Part shown: piece after piece, positions 45,849 through 53,467 of the stretch
Numbering within the stretch: position 1 is the stretch's first letter
Layout of the letters: each line of letters begins with the position of its first letter
Origin: Aliihoeflea sp. 40Bstr573
Lineage (GTDB): Bacteria > Pseudomonadota > Alphaproteobacteria > Rhizobiales > Rhizobiaceae
NCBI RefSeq assembly: GCF_024105655.1
Contig: NZ_JAAAMH010000018.1
Coordinates: forward strand, 1-54,647
Length of the DNA stretch: 54,647 bases
Reading direction: 5' to 3'
Position numbers and translations under genes: made by a program
The notes under the pieces: generated by a model
The model's input: only the letters and a program-made list of their open reading frames with translations
Database searches by the model: none
What the model was told of the DNA's origin: nothing

Positions 45849-45936
45849 CCGTGAGTGGCCGCTCGGTGAGGAACAGTACGCCTGCGCCCAGCACCAGAAC
45901 CACCGCCACCGCACCGTATATCCACCGCCGCCGCAT
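45825..45936 (-). pseudogene. N-terminal fragment of an RND efflux adaptor
   Basis: The minus-strand frame starts MRRRWIYGAVAVVLVLGAGV and continues LFLTERPLTVSVVQPEA. That is the membrane anchor and first strand of HlyD/MacA-type periplasmic adaptors. It breaks after about 37 residues at the join with the preceding ICE-type fragment. The remaining adaptor and its pump gene are absent. Confidence 0.65.
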
Positions 45937-45939
45937 GAC

Positions 45940-46353
45940 TTAGTCCTCCTTCGCGGCCAGAAGCCGCAGCTGCACGTCGAGGAGCCGCTTTCCTTCCCCG
46001 ATCAGCGAGAAGTTGCGCGCCCCAAGGGACCAGCGGATCGCCATGCCCTGCACCAGCGACGTCAGCAGAACGGCGGCATCTTCCGGGACAACTTCGCGGC
46101 GAAGAGAGCCGGCGTCCTGGCCACGCGCCAGTTCGGCGACGATCAGCGCCTGAAACTTCATCAACAGGCCGCGAAAGGCGGCGCGCAGATCCTCGTTACC
46201 GACATTCAGCTCGCGCGAGAACAGCAGCATCGGCAGCGCCGGTGTGGCCACGATCTGCCCCAGTTGCGCGCCCATCAACGCCTTGACGCGATCGATAGGG
46301 TCGTCGGTCTCATTGAGAGCCTGCTCCCATTTCATAGCCAGTTCCCCGGCCAC
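45940..46353 (-). pseudogene. TetR regulator lacking its DNA-binding domain
   Basis: The 137-residue frame corresponds to the ligand-binding C-terminal domain of a TetR protein (DPIDRVKALMGAQLGQIVA, LVQGMAIRWSLGARNFSLIG). The helix-turn-helix is missing because the gene is cut near 46353-46383, where copper-ATPase DNA on the other strand begins. It lies three bases from the RND-adaptor head, so regulator and adaptor formed a former tetR-efflux operon. Confidence 0.7.
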
Positions 46354-46382
46354 GTGGTCCGCTACGGCAAGCCACAGCAGCG

Positions 46383-46907
46383 CTGAACGCGCTGCATGGC
46401 GAGGGCATCCGCATCGTCATGCTGACCGGCGACAATAAAACAACGGCCGAAGCCGTCGCCCGCCAGCTGGGCATCGACGAGGTCGAGGCCGACGTTCTGC
46501 CGGATGCAAAGAGCGCCGTGGTGAGCCGCCTCAAGGCGGAAGGCCGGGTGGTGGCGATGGCGGGCGACGGCGTCAATGACGCGCCGGCGCTGGCGGCTGC
46601 CGATGTCGGCATCGCCATGGGATCGGGCACCGATGTTGCGATTGAAAGCGCCGGAGTCACCCTGCTCAAGGGCGATCTCATGGGGATCGTCAAGGCGCGG
46701 CGGCTATCTGAGGCGACCATGGCGAACATCCGCCAGAACCTGTTCTTCGCCTTCATCTACAATGCCGCCGGCATCCCGGTTGCCGCAGGCGTGCTTTACC
46801 CCTCTTTCGGTCTCCTCCTGTCACCGATCATCGCGGCGGCCGCCATGTCGCTGTCGTCAGTCAGCGTCATCGCCAACGCGCTGCGGTTGCGGGGGCTGAA
46901 ACTTTGA
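46383..46907 (+). pseudogene. copA: C-terminal fragment of a copper-type P1B ATPase
   Basis: This frame contains the ATP-hinge and last membrane helices of a Cu+ ATPase: [60 protein letters not shown], and the ending [18 protein letters not shown]. The phosphorylation DKTGT and the transmembrane CPC segment are missing. An in-frame ATG at 46419 gives 162 residues but the domain begins before it. It is a remnant, not a functional pump. Confidence 0.85.
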
Positions 46908-46921
46908 CTAACGCCGTGGCG

Positions 46922-47243
46922 TCAATCGCGCCAGTAATTGTTGGCGGCCGCGACCGTCTGGAAATGGATGGCGATCACCTGCGAGGAGGCGATCAGTTGG
47001 GTGGTATCCTGATCGTAGGCCGCGCGCAGCTTGTCGCGAATTTCGGCGGAAGGCTGGGTGACCTTGACGCCGACGCGCGCCATTTTGGTGGCAAGGTCGA
47101 ACCCCTCCTGCGGGGTCACTGTCTTGAGTGAGGGAAGCCAAGGGTCAGCTATGATGTTTCCTTCCAGGAATATGAATGCGCAACAACCGTAGTCTACGTG
47201 AACCGCCGGCGAAAGCATCCCCTGTGGCCAGGCCCGCCGGGCG
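46922..47243 (-). other. Unrecognised minus-strand fragment
   Basis: A minus-strand frame ending at 46922 contains a plausible protein tail (PQEGFDLATKMARVGVKVTQ, then LIASSQVIAIHFQTVAAANN) and extends into the DUF924 gene, so its natural start is lost. I do not recognise the family. It could be the 3' end of a gene cut by the same rearrangements as the neighbouring copper-ATPase tail. Confidence 0.35.
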
Positions 47244-47888
47244 TCAGGCCCGAAACGCCCTCTCGTGCGGAAAATCTCCTCCGGCGATGTAAGCTTCTTC
47301 CGCCGGCGTCGATGCTCGGCCGAGGACCTGATTGCGGTGCGGGTGGCGGCCGAAAGCGGCAATGACCTTGCGTACGTCGCCGGCCTGCTTCACCAGTGAC
47401 TGGTAGGTTGGCTGAAGGGAAGCGGGCGCTTGCGCTGCGATCTCCTCGCGAAGCCTGATGAGCAGGTCGATGCGCGCGAGATGGTCCGGGCCTTCGCAAT
47501 GGCCAAGCGGCTGGCTGTAGACGATTTTGAACCATGGCACGTGCAGCGATGCGTAATGGCCGTTCGAGAACCCCTCCATCGCCAGCGACAGCGCGGCAGG
47601 GTCCTGCGCGAAAGCGCGCGGCGTGCCGCGCCACAGCGAGCGCGAGAACTGGTCGAGCACGATAATGAGCGCCAGCCTGCCTGCGGGGTCGCTGGCCCAG
47701 TCGTCGAGATCGCCTGAGGCTGCGCGGCTTGTGAGGTCGGCGAAGCGCGCGACGATCGCGTCATCCGCTCCGCCATGCAGCCGCCACGACCAGTGATTGC
47801 GATGAGTTTCGGCCTTTATCTGTGAGGAGCGGCCTTCAGGAAACCAGAAGTCGAGAACGTTGGCCCATGGGGCGGTGCTGGTATCCAT
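47244..47888 (-). CDS. DUF924 family protein
   Basis: The 214-residue protein shows the DUF924 features: VLDFWFPEG near the start, ADLTSRAASGDLDDWASDP, ALIIVLDQFSRSLWRGTPRA and RHPHRNQVLGRASTPAEEAY. The family is mostly helical (TPR-like) and has no assigned enzyme activity. It is flanked by the remnant zone downstream and by the metal-ATPase terminator upstream, so it is transcribed on its own. Confidence 0.9.
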   Translation of the reverse strand: MDTSTAPWANVLDFWFPEGRSSQIKAETHRNHWSWRLHGGADDAIVARFADLTSRAASGDLDDWASDPAGRLALIIVLDQFSRSLWRGTPRAFAQDPAALSLAMEGFSNGHYASLHVPWFKIVYSQPLGHCEGPDHLARIDLLIRLREEIAAQAPASLQPTYQSLVKQAGDVRKVIAAFGRHPHRNQVLGRASTPAEEAYIAGGDFPHERAFRA

Positions 47889-47945
47889 GTCGATCCTTTC
47901 CGGCAGTTGCCAGCGATGAGACAGGGTTGGCGCGGCAAGAACAAC

Positions 47946-47969
47946 AGACCCCGCATCGGAGCGGGGTCT
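47946..47969 (-). terminator. Rho-independent terminator of the metal ATPase gene
   Basis: A perfect 9-bp stem AGACCCCGC / GCGGGGTCT with loop ATCGGA sits 12 bases past the minus-strand ATPase stop. The T-rich TGTTGTTCTTG follows on the minus strand. Confidence 0.75.
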
Positions 47970-47980
47970 GCGAGGAGGCT

Positions 47981-49927
47981 TCAGCCGCGCGCGGCCTCGG
48001 TCGCGGGAAGGGCGGCGGCTTTTGCAGCCCTCCCGCCGGGCGCGGTGGCCTTCGGTACGCGCAGCAGGCGCATGCCGTTGGCGATGACGATCAGCACCGA
48101 AAGCTGGTGGACCAGCATGCCGCCGGCCATGTGGACATTGCCGGAGAACACGCCCGCCAGCAATCCCGCCACCGTCACCAGCGCGATAACGAGGTTCTGG
48201 CGCATATTGCCGAGCGTGGCGCGCGAGATTGCCATCGCCTCCGGGATCTTGCCGAGATCGTCCTTCAGCAGCGCGATGTCGGCGGTCTCGATGGCGACGT
48301 CGCTGCCGGCCGCGCCCATGGCGATCGAGGTGTCGGCGGCGGCGAGAGCGGGGGCATCGTTGATGCCGTCGCCGACCATGGCGACATGCGCGCCGTCCGC
48401 CTTCATCTTCCGGATCAGTTCCAGCTTGTCCTCGGGCATCAGCCCGGCATGGACCTCGTCGATGCCGACCTCGCGGGCGATGGCCTCGGCCGCGCCATGC
48501 TGGTCGCCGGTCAGCATGACCACGCGGCCTATGCCGATCTCGCGCAGCTGGGCGATGGCTTCCGCCGCGCCTTCGCGGGCCATGTCGGACATGCCCAGCA
48601 GTCCGATCAACTGCCCGTCACGCGCCACGAGGATCGGCGTCTGGCCGTTGGAGAGCAGACGCTCCAGTGCAGCTTCGCCCTCCTGGCCCAGCGGGATGCC
48701 GAGCGTATCCATCAAGCGGCGGTTGCCAGCGGCAATCGTCCGACCGTCGATGCGGGCGGTGAGGCCCATGCCGGCATGTTCCTCCAGCGCCTCGGGCGTG
48801 GAAAGCGGGCCCTGCTTGCGGCCGGCCTCGACAATCGGGCGGCCGAGCGGGTGGGTCGATCCGGCCTCGGCGGTTGCGGCCAGATGCAGCAACTCGGCCT
48901 CGGCAACGCCACCCAGCGCGACGATAGAGGCAAGCTGCGGCTTGCCTTCCGTCAACGTGCCGGTCTTGTCGAGCGCCAGCGTGTCGATCCGGCCAGCACT
49001 TTCCAGATGCTGGCCGCCCTTGATGAGAATGCCGCTGCGCGCCGCCCGGCCGATGCCGGCGACGATGGAAACCGGCGTCGAGATCACCAGCGCGCCGGGG
49101 CAGCCGACGACCAGCAGCGTCAACGCCAGGCGGATATCCTGCGTCATGGCGAAAGCGGCGATCGCGAGCCCGATGATCGACGGCGTATACCATTGCGCGA
49201 AGCGCTCGATCATGCGCTGGCTCGGGGCCTTTTCCTCCTGCGCTTCCTCGACGCGCTGGATGATGCGGGCAAGGGTGGTGTCGGCGCCGACATTGGTGGC
49301 GCGGATGCGCAGCAACCCGTTCTCGGCGATCGTTCCTGCATGAACGTGGCTGCCCGGCGCTTTTTCGGCGGGCATTGGCTCACCGGTAATCGCCGCCTCG
49401 CTGACGGCGGCGGTGCCTTCGGTCACCTCGCCGTCCACCGGGATGCGCTGACCGGCTCTGACCAGAACGGTCTCGCCGATTTCGACCATATGTGCTGGTA
49501 TTTCGACGGGATCGCCGTCGCGCAGTACAGTTGCCGTGGCGGGTGCGGCATCGAGCAGCGCCTTCAGCGCGCCACGGGTCTGGCCCATGGTGCGCGCCTC
49601 GAGCCACCCGCCGAACATGAAGAGGAATGTGACAGCCGCCGACTCCCAGACCTCGCCGATAATGAGCGCACCGACCGCCGCGACGGTGACGAGCAGCTCG
49701 ATGCTGAAATGCTTTACACGCAGCGAGCGCCAGGCGCGGATGGCGATGTCGGAGCCGGCAAGAAAAGCCGCCGCGACCATCAGAGCCGTCCATGCCTCGA
49801 TCATGCCGAAGCCGTAGCGCGCCAGAAGGCCGGCCGCGATCAACCCGCCGCTGCCGACCGTCAGCCAGAAGCGCCGCCGTGCCGGATGCACGAAGGCGCT
49901 CCTGATACTGGTGACGAGACTGGTCAT
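47981..49927 (-). CDS. P1B-type heavy-metal-transporting ATPase
   Basis: This 648-residue pump exports a transition metal. It has membrane helices at the N-terminus, an actuator (ITGEPMPAEK), a transmembrane motif GCPGALVIS (Cys-Pro-Gly in place of CPC, about residue 277), phosphorylation site DKTGTLTEG (about 320), the HP motif THPLGRP, and GDGINDAP (about 519). The CPG form occurs in a subgroup of Zn/Cd-like pumps. No N-terminal metal-binding domain is present; a separate HMA protein is encoded just upstream. Metal choice is not settled. Confidence 0.92.
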   Translation of the reverse strand: MTSLVTSIRSAFVHPARRRFWLTVGSGGLIAAGLLARYGFGMIEAWTALMVAAAFLAGSDIAIRAWRSLRVKHFSIELLVTVAAVGALIIGEVWESAAVTFLFMFGGWLEARTMGQTRGALKALLDAAPATATVLRDGDPVEIPAHMVEIGETVLVRAGQRIPVDGEVTEGTAAVSEAAITGEPMPAEKAPGSHVHAGTIAENGLLRIRATNVGADTTLARIIQRVEEAQEEKAPSQRMIERFAQWYTPSIIGLAIAAFAMTQDIRLALTLLVVGCPGALVISTPVSIVAGIGRAARSGILIKGGQHLESAGRIDTLALDKTGTLTEGKPQLASIVALGGVAEAELLHLAATAEAGSTHPLGRPIVEAGRKQGPLSTPEALEEHAGMGLTARIDGRTIAAGNRRLMDTLGIPLGQEGEAALERLLSNGQTPILVARDGQLIGLLGMSDMAREGAAEAIAQLREIGIGRVVMLTGDQHGAAEAIAREVGIDEVHAGLMPEDKLELIRKMKADGAHVAMVGDGINDAPALAAADTSIAMGAAGSDVAIETADIALLKDDLGKIPEAMAISRATLGNMRQNLVIALVTVAGLLAGVFSGNVHMAGGMLVHQLSVLIVIANGMRLLRVPKATAPGGRAAKAAALPATEAARG

Positions 49928-50005
49928 CTCATCCTCCTTTCATTCAGATCTCTGGAAACGGCCGCCGCGCCGGCTCGCGGCGCGGCGAAACAAGCGGAGT
50001 GCCGA

Positions 50006-50227
50006 TCAGAAGGCGGCAGGCTGCGCCTCGTAGCCGGTTCCGCGCACCGCCTCGACCAGGGCCTCGACACTCGATTGCGCGGGGTCGTGCTCGACCTCGA
50101 TCTTGCCGGTGTTGAAACGCACCTCGGCCTTTGCAACACCCGGAAGGGCGTTGAGCGCCTTTTCGATCTTCGGCACGCAGGATGGGCAGGAAAGCTCATC
50201 GCTGCGCAGTATGGTTTTCTGGGTCAT
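50006..50227 (-). CDS. HMA-domain metallochaperone
   Basis: This 73-residue protein is a single heavy-metal-associated domain. The metal site is CPSC (Cys14 and Cys17; LSCPSCVPKIEKALNALPGV). It precedes the P1B ATPase by 78 bases and is in the same direction, so it likely delivers metal to the pump that lacks its own such domain. It resembles CopZ but metal specificity is unknown. Confidence 0.88.
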   Translation of the reverse strand: MTQKTILRSDELSCPSCVPKIEKALNALPGVAKAEVRFNTGKIEVEHDPAQSSVEALVEAVRGTGYEAQPAAF

Positions 50228-50324
50228 GATCGGGCTCCTTTCGATAATGGGGAGGGGTGTCCCTGCATCATTGATCTAAGGGTTCGACTCCGCCTTGCGA
50301 TTGGCGAAACCGGCAAGCCAAACT

Positions 50325-50340
50325 TGCATGAATGCACAGG
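50325..50340 (+). repeat. 16-base repeat, copy 1
   Basis: TGCATGAATGCACAGG contains the inverted repeat TGCAT-GA-ATGCA. An identical copy lies 95 bases further on. It could be an operator pair or the ends of a decayed small element. Confidence 0.6.
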
Positions 50341-50419
50341 AAGCTACCTTGGTTCTGGTGCATCGGGCGACCACATTGGGAGTTGTGGTGAAATTGTTGT
50401 CCAACGAAAGGAACTTCCG

Positions 50420-50435
50420 TGCATGAATGCACAGG
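50420..50435 (+). repeat. 16-base repeat, copy 2
   Basis: Identical to the 50325 copy: TGCATGAATGCACAGG. Bases following it diverge from those after copy 1 apart from a shared AGC (GTAGCGAT versus AAGCTACC). Confidence 0.6.
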
Positions 50436-50623
50436 TAGCGATTTTCGACTTCTTGGCGGATGCATTGATGGTGAGATGCGCCGCTGCTGGAGGGGAGGCC
50501 TGCGTATTCACGCCGAATTCGTATCGGCGACATGGCCACATGCGAAGATCTCATGGGTCGGCTTTGAGTGAGATGACGAAACGAGCCGACATTTATGCAA
50601 TGAACTAAATAAAGGAGTATATC

Positions 50624-51019
50624 ATGCGTGGATTTGTTGATGACATCGAGGAACTGACCGAAGGGAACACGGATTTTCGCCGTGTTCTTTATACGGCAAA
50701 GAATATGCAGCTCGTCCTGATGGCGCTTCAGCCCGGCGAGGAGATCGGCGAAGAGGTTCATGACGACGGCGACCAGTTCTTCCGCGTCGAGGATGGCGAA
50801 GGCGAAATCCTGATCGAGGGCAACGTGAGCAGGATCAAGGCCGATATGGCCATGATCGTTCCCGCCGGGGCGCGGCATAACGTCAAGAATACCGGCAATG
50901 AGCCGCTGAAGCTTTATACGATCTACAGCCCGCCCGAGCATGTCGACGGCGTCGTTCATCCAACCAGGACTGAAGCCGACGCGGCTCATGAACATTTCGA
51001 CGGAAAGACCAGCGAATAA
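50624..51019 (+). CDS. Cupin-domain protein
   Basis: The 131-residue protein is a single small cupin (LQPGEEIGEEVHDDGDQFF, then IVPAGARHNVKNTGNEPLKL). Such barrels bind metal and small molecules; a single His in EVHDDGD and His in ARHNV are candidate ligands. A good Shine-Dalgarno (AAGGAGT) lies 7 bases before the ATG. The function is unknown. It is next to the att-like repeat cluster and has no operon partner. Confidence 0.88.
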   Translation: MRGFVDDIEELTEGNTDFRRVLYTAKNMQLVLMALQPGEEIGEEVHDDGDQFFRVEDGEGEILIEGNVSRIKADMAMIVPAGARHNVKNTGNEPLKLYTIYSPPEHVDGVVHPTRTEADAAHEHFDGKTSE

Positions 51020-51425
51020 CGCCGTTAGGCAAACGGTGATTTGCGGTGACAACACCCATGAATGGTGTTCCTGCTTGCTCTCCCGCACCGAACCGCGAGA
51101 GGGCAAGATGACAATTCTTTACCCGGAGATGATTTGAAGACCTCGATGCCCGCCGGACTTCCTACCGCGCGGCTGCGATTATCCGTCAGACCTGACATTC
51201 GCCATCGGTGCCATGGTGGTGCCGGTCATCGACGGTCTGCTCTTCGAACTGCCGTTGCCCCTGCTTACCGTTCGCGACGGAGAGCGCCGGTGCATGCCGA
51301 ACGGCATCTATTGGATCGTGTAAATGGGGCGGCGCAGTGTTCCGATGCAACTTGGTGAACGGTATTGGAACCCTCGCCCTCCAACCTTGGCAAGGGGATC
51401 GGCTCTTATGCCGCTGTCTGGAAAA
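51020..51425. other. Intergenic scrap region before the tandem repeats
   Basis: No intact gene. One plus-strand frame ending at 51330 reads DYPSDLTFAIGAMVVPVIDG and LLFELPLPLLTVRDGE, which looks like the remnant of a membrane-associated or structured protein but has no start and is not recognised. The 3' part leads into the 51-base repeats. Confidence 0.35.
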
Positions 51426-51465
51426 GCAAGTAGAGATGGGTGCGTACTCCCGCAACCATCTTTAC
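51426..51465 (+). repeat. att-like repeat unit A
   Basis: GCAAGT (51426), 17 bases, then CCCGCAACCATCTTTAC (51449-51465). It begins the three-copy array with a 51-base period. The CCGCAACCA end resembles the initiator-tRNA 3' end. Confidence 0.6.
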
Positions 51466-51476
51466 CGGCGCTGATT

Positions 51477-51516
51477 GCAAGTTGTGATCGATGCCGGTCC
51501 CCGCAACCATCTTTAC
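51477..51516 (+). repeat. att-like repeat unit B
   Basis: GCAAGT (51477), 17 bases, then CCCGCAACCATCTTTAC (51500-51516). Offset from unit A is exactly 51 bases; GAT at the same internal position is also shared. Confidence 0.6.
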
Positions 51517-51527
51517 TTGTTCGGGCA

Positions 51528-51560
51528 GCAAGTGAAGATTAGATCCAGCCCCCGCAACCA
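51528..51560 (+). repeat. att-like repeat unit C, most like the tRNA end
   Basis: GCAAGT (51528), 17 bases, then CCCGCAACCA (51551-51560), again 51 bases after unit B. It reads GATCCAGCCCCCGCAACCA, close to the T-stem/acceptor end of initiator tRNA. The downstream bases (AACAAAACC) resemble those after unit D (AATAAACCC), suggesting the same original flank. Confidence 0.6.
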
Positions 51561-51882
51561 AACAAAACCACCCAAATCCCACAACTTGCGCCGCGCCGAG
51601 CCAGCCTCTCGATCCGGCATCCGGCAGTTCTTGGTCCGCGATCCATGAGACGCACGGACGCAATGGCAGATCCTGCCCCCACAATCCATTCAGCAAATCC
51701 GTGAGCACACCCGCACAAGCCGCCATAAGGGCAGCTGGCGTGGGGGGCTGCAAAGGTTTGCTCCAATCGCCTTACGCCGGGGGGGTGTGCTTCCGGGCGC
51801 GGGCGGTATATTGCGCTTGTGTACCTTCTTTCGGGAAGGGCGGAATGTTTGGCGCAATTGACAAGCGGGAGAGACGGGCCAG

Positions 51883-52662
51883 ATGGATTTGGGAATCAGG
51901 GGCCGCACGGCCATTGTTTGCGGCGGGTCGAAAGGGCTTGGGCGCGGGTCGGCGGAAAAGCTGGCGGAAGCCGGCGTCGACATCGTGCTCAATGCGCGCT
52001 CGGCCGAGCCGCTGGAGAAAACGGCGGGCGAGATTGCCGAGCGCTACGGCGTCAAGGTGACGACTGTTGCGGCCGACGTAACGACGCCGGAGGGCCGCGC
52101 CAAGCTGCTCGAGGTCGCGCCTGCGCCGGACATCCTCGTCACCAATGCGGGCGGGCCCCCGCCCGGGCTGTGGAACGAGTGGGGCGAGGAGGAGTGGCAA
52201 GGCGCGATCCGCGCCAACATGCTGACGCCGATCCACCTCATCACCGCTGTGCTGCCGGGCATGATCGAGCGCAAATGGGGCCGGATTGTCAACATCACCT
52301 CCGGCTCCGTCAAGGCGCCGATCCCGGCGCTCGGCCTTTCGGGCGCGGCGCGCAGCGGACTGACCGGATTCGTCGCGGGCACCTCGCGCCAGGTTGCGCG
52401 GCACGGCGTGACGATCAACAACCTGCTGCCCGGCCAGCACGAGACGGCGCGCATCGAATCGCTGATGAACAACACTGCGAAGCAGAAGGGCATCACGGTC
52501 GACGAGGCCCGCGAGGCGGCCTATGCGGCCAATCCGGCCGGCCGCTTCGGCACGACCGAAGAGTTCGGCGCGGCCTGCGCGTTCCTTTGCAGCGCGTATG
52601 CGGGCTACATCGTCGGCCAGAACATCCTGCTCGACGGCGGCGCCATCAACGCGACGCTGTGA
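51883..52662 (+). CDS. Atypical short-chain dehydrogenase/reductase
   Basis: The 259-residue Rossmann-fold protein has an SDR cofactor motif (CGGSKGLGRGSAEKLAEAG, about residues 13-31), NAGG (about 89-92) and the strand-5 Ser motif ITSGSVKAP. The expected Tyr-xxx-Lys is replaced by LGLSGAARSGL: no Tyr or Lys at the catalytic positions. The C-terminal GYIVGQNILLDGGA is standard. A subgroup of 3-oxoacyl-ACP-reductase-like SDRs shows the same replacement, so it is either a non-classical reductase or a binding protein. GGGAGAG precedes the start. Confidence 0.85.
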   Translation: MDLGIRGRTAIVCGGSKGLGRGSAEKLAEAGVDIVLNARSAEPLEKTAGEIAERYGVKVTTVAADVTTPEGRAKLLEVAPAPDILVTNAGGPPPGLWNEWGEEEWQGAIRANMLTPIHLITAVLPGMIERKWGRIVNITSGSVKAPIPALGLSGAARSGLTGFVAGTSRQVARHGVTINNLLPGQHETARIESLMNNTAKQKGITVDEAREAAYAANPAGRFGTTEEFGAACAFLCSAYAGYIVGQNILLDGGAINATL

Positions 52663-52670
52663 CGCCGCCC

Positions 52671-52702
52671 GGATGCGGCCCACGGCGGCCGCATCCCTTT
52701 TC
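52671..52702 (+). terminator. Rho-independent terminator of the SDR gene
   Basis: A perfect 10-bp stem GGATGCGGCC / GGCCGCATCC with loop CACGGC is followed by CTTTTCC, nine bases after the SDR stop. Confidence 0.75.
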
Positions 52703-52771
52703 CTTCGTCTTGCCGCGCGGGGGGCGAACTGATCTAGTCCAACGTCCACCCAGCGCCCGCGAGGAGACTTC

Positions 52772-53020
52772 ATGCTGCGTTCCAAGCCCGTCCCCATCGA
52801 CGCGGTCTACGTGCCGACGGCGCGCAAGAAGACGCTTCATCCCGAAACGGCGCGCGTGCTCGCCGAGGACATTCTGGAAAACGGGCTGAAAACGCCGATC
52901 CAGGTGCGCGAGGACGGTGCGCGCTACGTTCTGGTCGAGGGGCTGCACCGGCTCGAGGCGATGAGGTTTCTCGGCGAGACGACGATCGACGCCTATCTCG
53001 TGCAGGCGCGCAGGCATTAG
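52772..53020 (+). CDS. Stand-alone ParB-like N-terminal domain protein
   Basis: The 82-residue protein is a minimal ParB/Srx-like domain (VPIDAVYVPTARKKTLHPET, VREDGARYVLVEGLHRLEAM). The GLHRLEA box is the nucleotide-binding motif of the fold. No helix-turn-helix or dimerisation part follows, so it is not a partitioning protein. GAGGAGA lies seven bases before the ATG. Its role is unknown. Confidence 0.85.
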   Translation: MLRSKPVPIDAVYVPTARKKTLHPETARVLAEDILENGLKTPIQVREDGARYVLVEGLHRLEAMRFLGETTIDAYLVQARRH

Positions 53021-53467
53021 CTCGCGCTCACCGCGCCTGCCTTCTCGGCATCCGGCCATTGTCGAAGAACGGGAAGCGGGGCGCGCGGGCCGTGCCTTCC
53101 GATATGTAGGAGAGTGGCGCGAACCCGCGCACCCCGCCGATGGCTGTCTGGCTTTCGGCCGGTCACAGCAGAGACGATCAGAAGATTGTCGCCGCCGCGG
53201 CTTTTCCCGCACGGTCATACGACCGCGCCGGCCTGTTCCCAGCCCTCACGTGCCCAGCGGGGTCCGACGCCCATCGGGGGGAGGTCATCGCCGCCCTCCC
53301 GACACCCGGTGCGCACCGGTTCCCACGAGGGCGATGCGGGGGAGTATGGGGGAGGTTAGGGCGAGGGGGATAAGTTTTTCGGGTCGCCGGTGCTAGCGTG
53401 GCCGTCATGACAGGCTACGTCTACATGCTTGGGCATAGCAACTTCGGAACTCGCCAGGTTGGTTCAG
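53021..53467. other. Intergenic region with a possible GIY-YIG 5' scrap
   Basis: No full gene. At 53407 a plus-strand ATG opens MTGYVYMLGHSNFGTRQVG, resembling the first strand of a GIY-YIG protein, but no similarity continues past about 53445. The run of G-rich sequence at 53330-53375 is likely intergenic. The kinase gene on the other strand ends at 53468. Confidence 0.35.

Larger units (their letters stand above)
50228..50623. other. Intergenic stretch with a duplicated palindromic 16-mer
   Basis: No established gene is recognised. A plus-strand frame at 50423-50608 (MNAQVAIFDFLADALMVRCA) could encode 61 residues, but I cannot tie it to a family. The main content is two copies of a 16-base sequence (see separate repeat entries) and, near the end, the promoter and AAGGAGT Shine-Dalgarno of the cupin gene. 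Confidence 0.4.

Noticed and set aside
50279-50300. GGTTCGACTCC resembling a T-arm of a tRNA
   Set aside because: The flanking stem does not pair and no acceptor stem or other arms exist.
47822-50608. A 928-codon plus-strand frame across the metal ATPase
   Set aside because: It is antisense to an intact P1B ATPase and to the HMA gene. Only its last ~60 codons fall in free DNA and remain unassigned.
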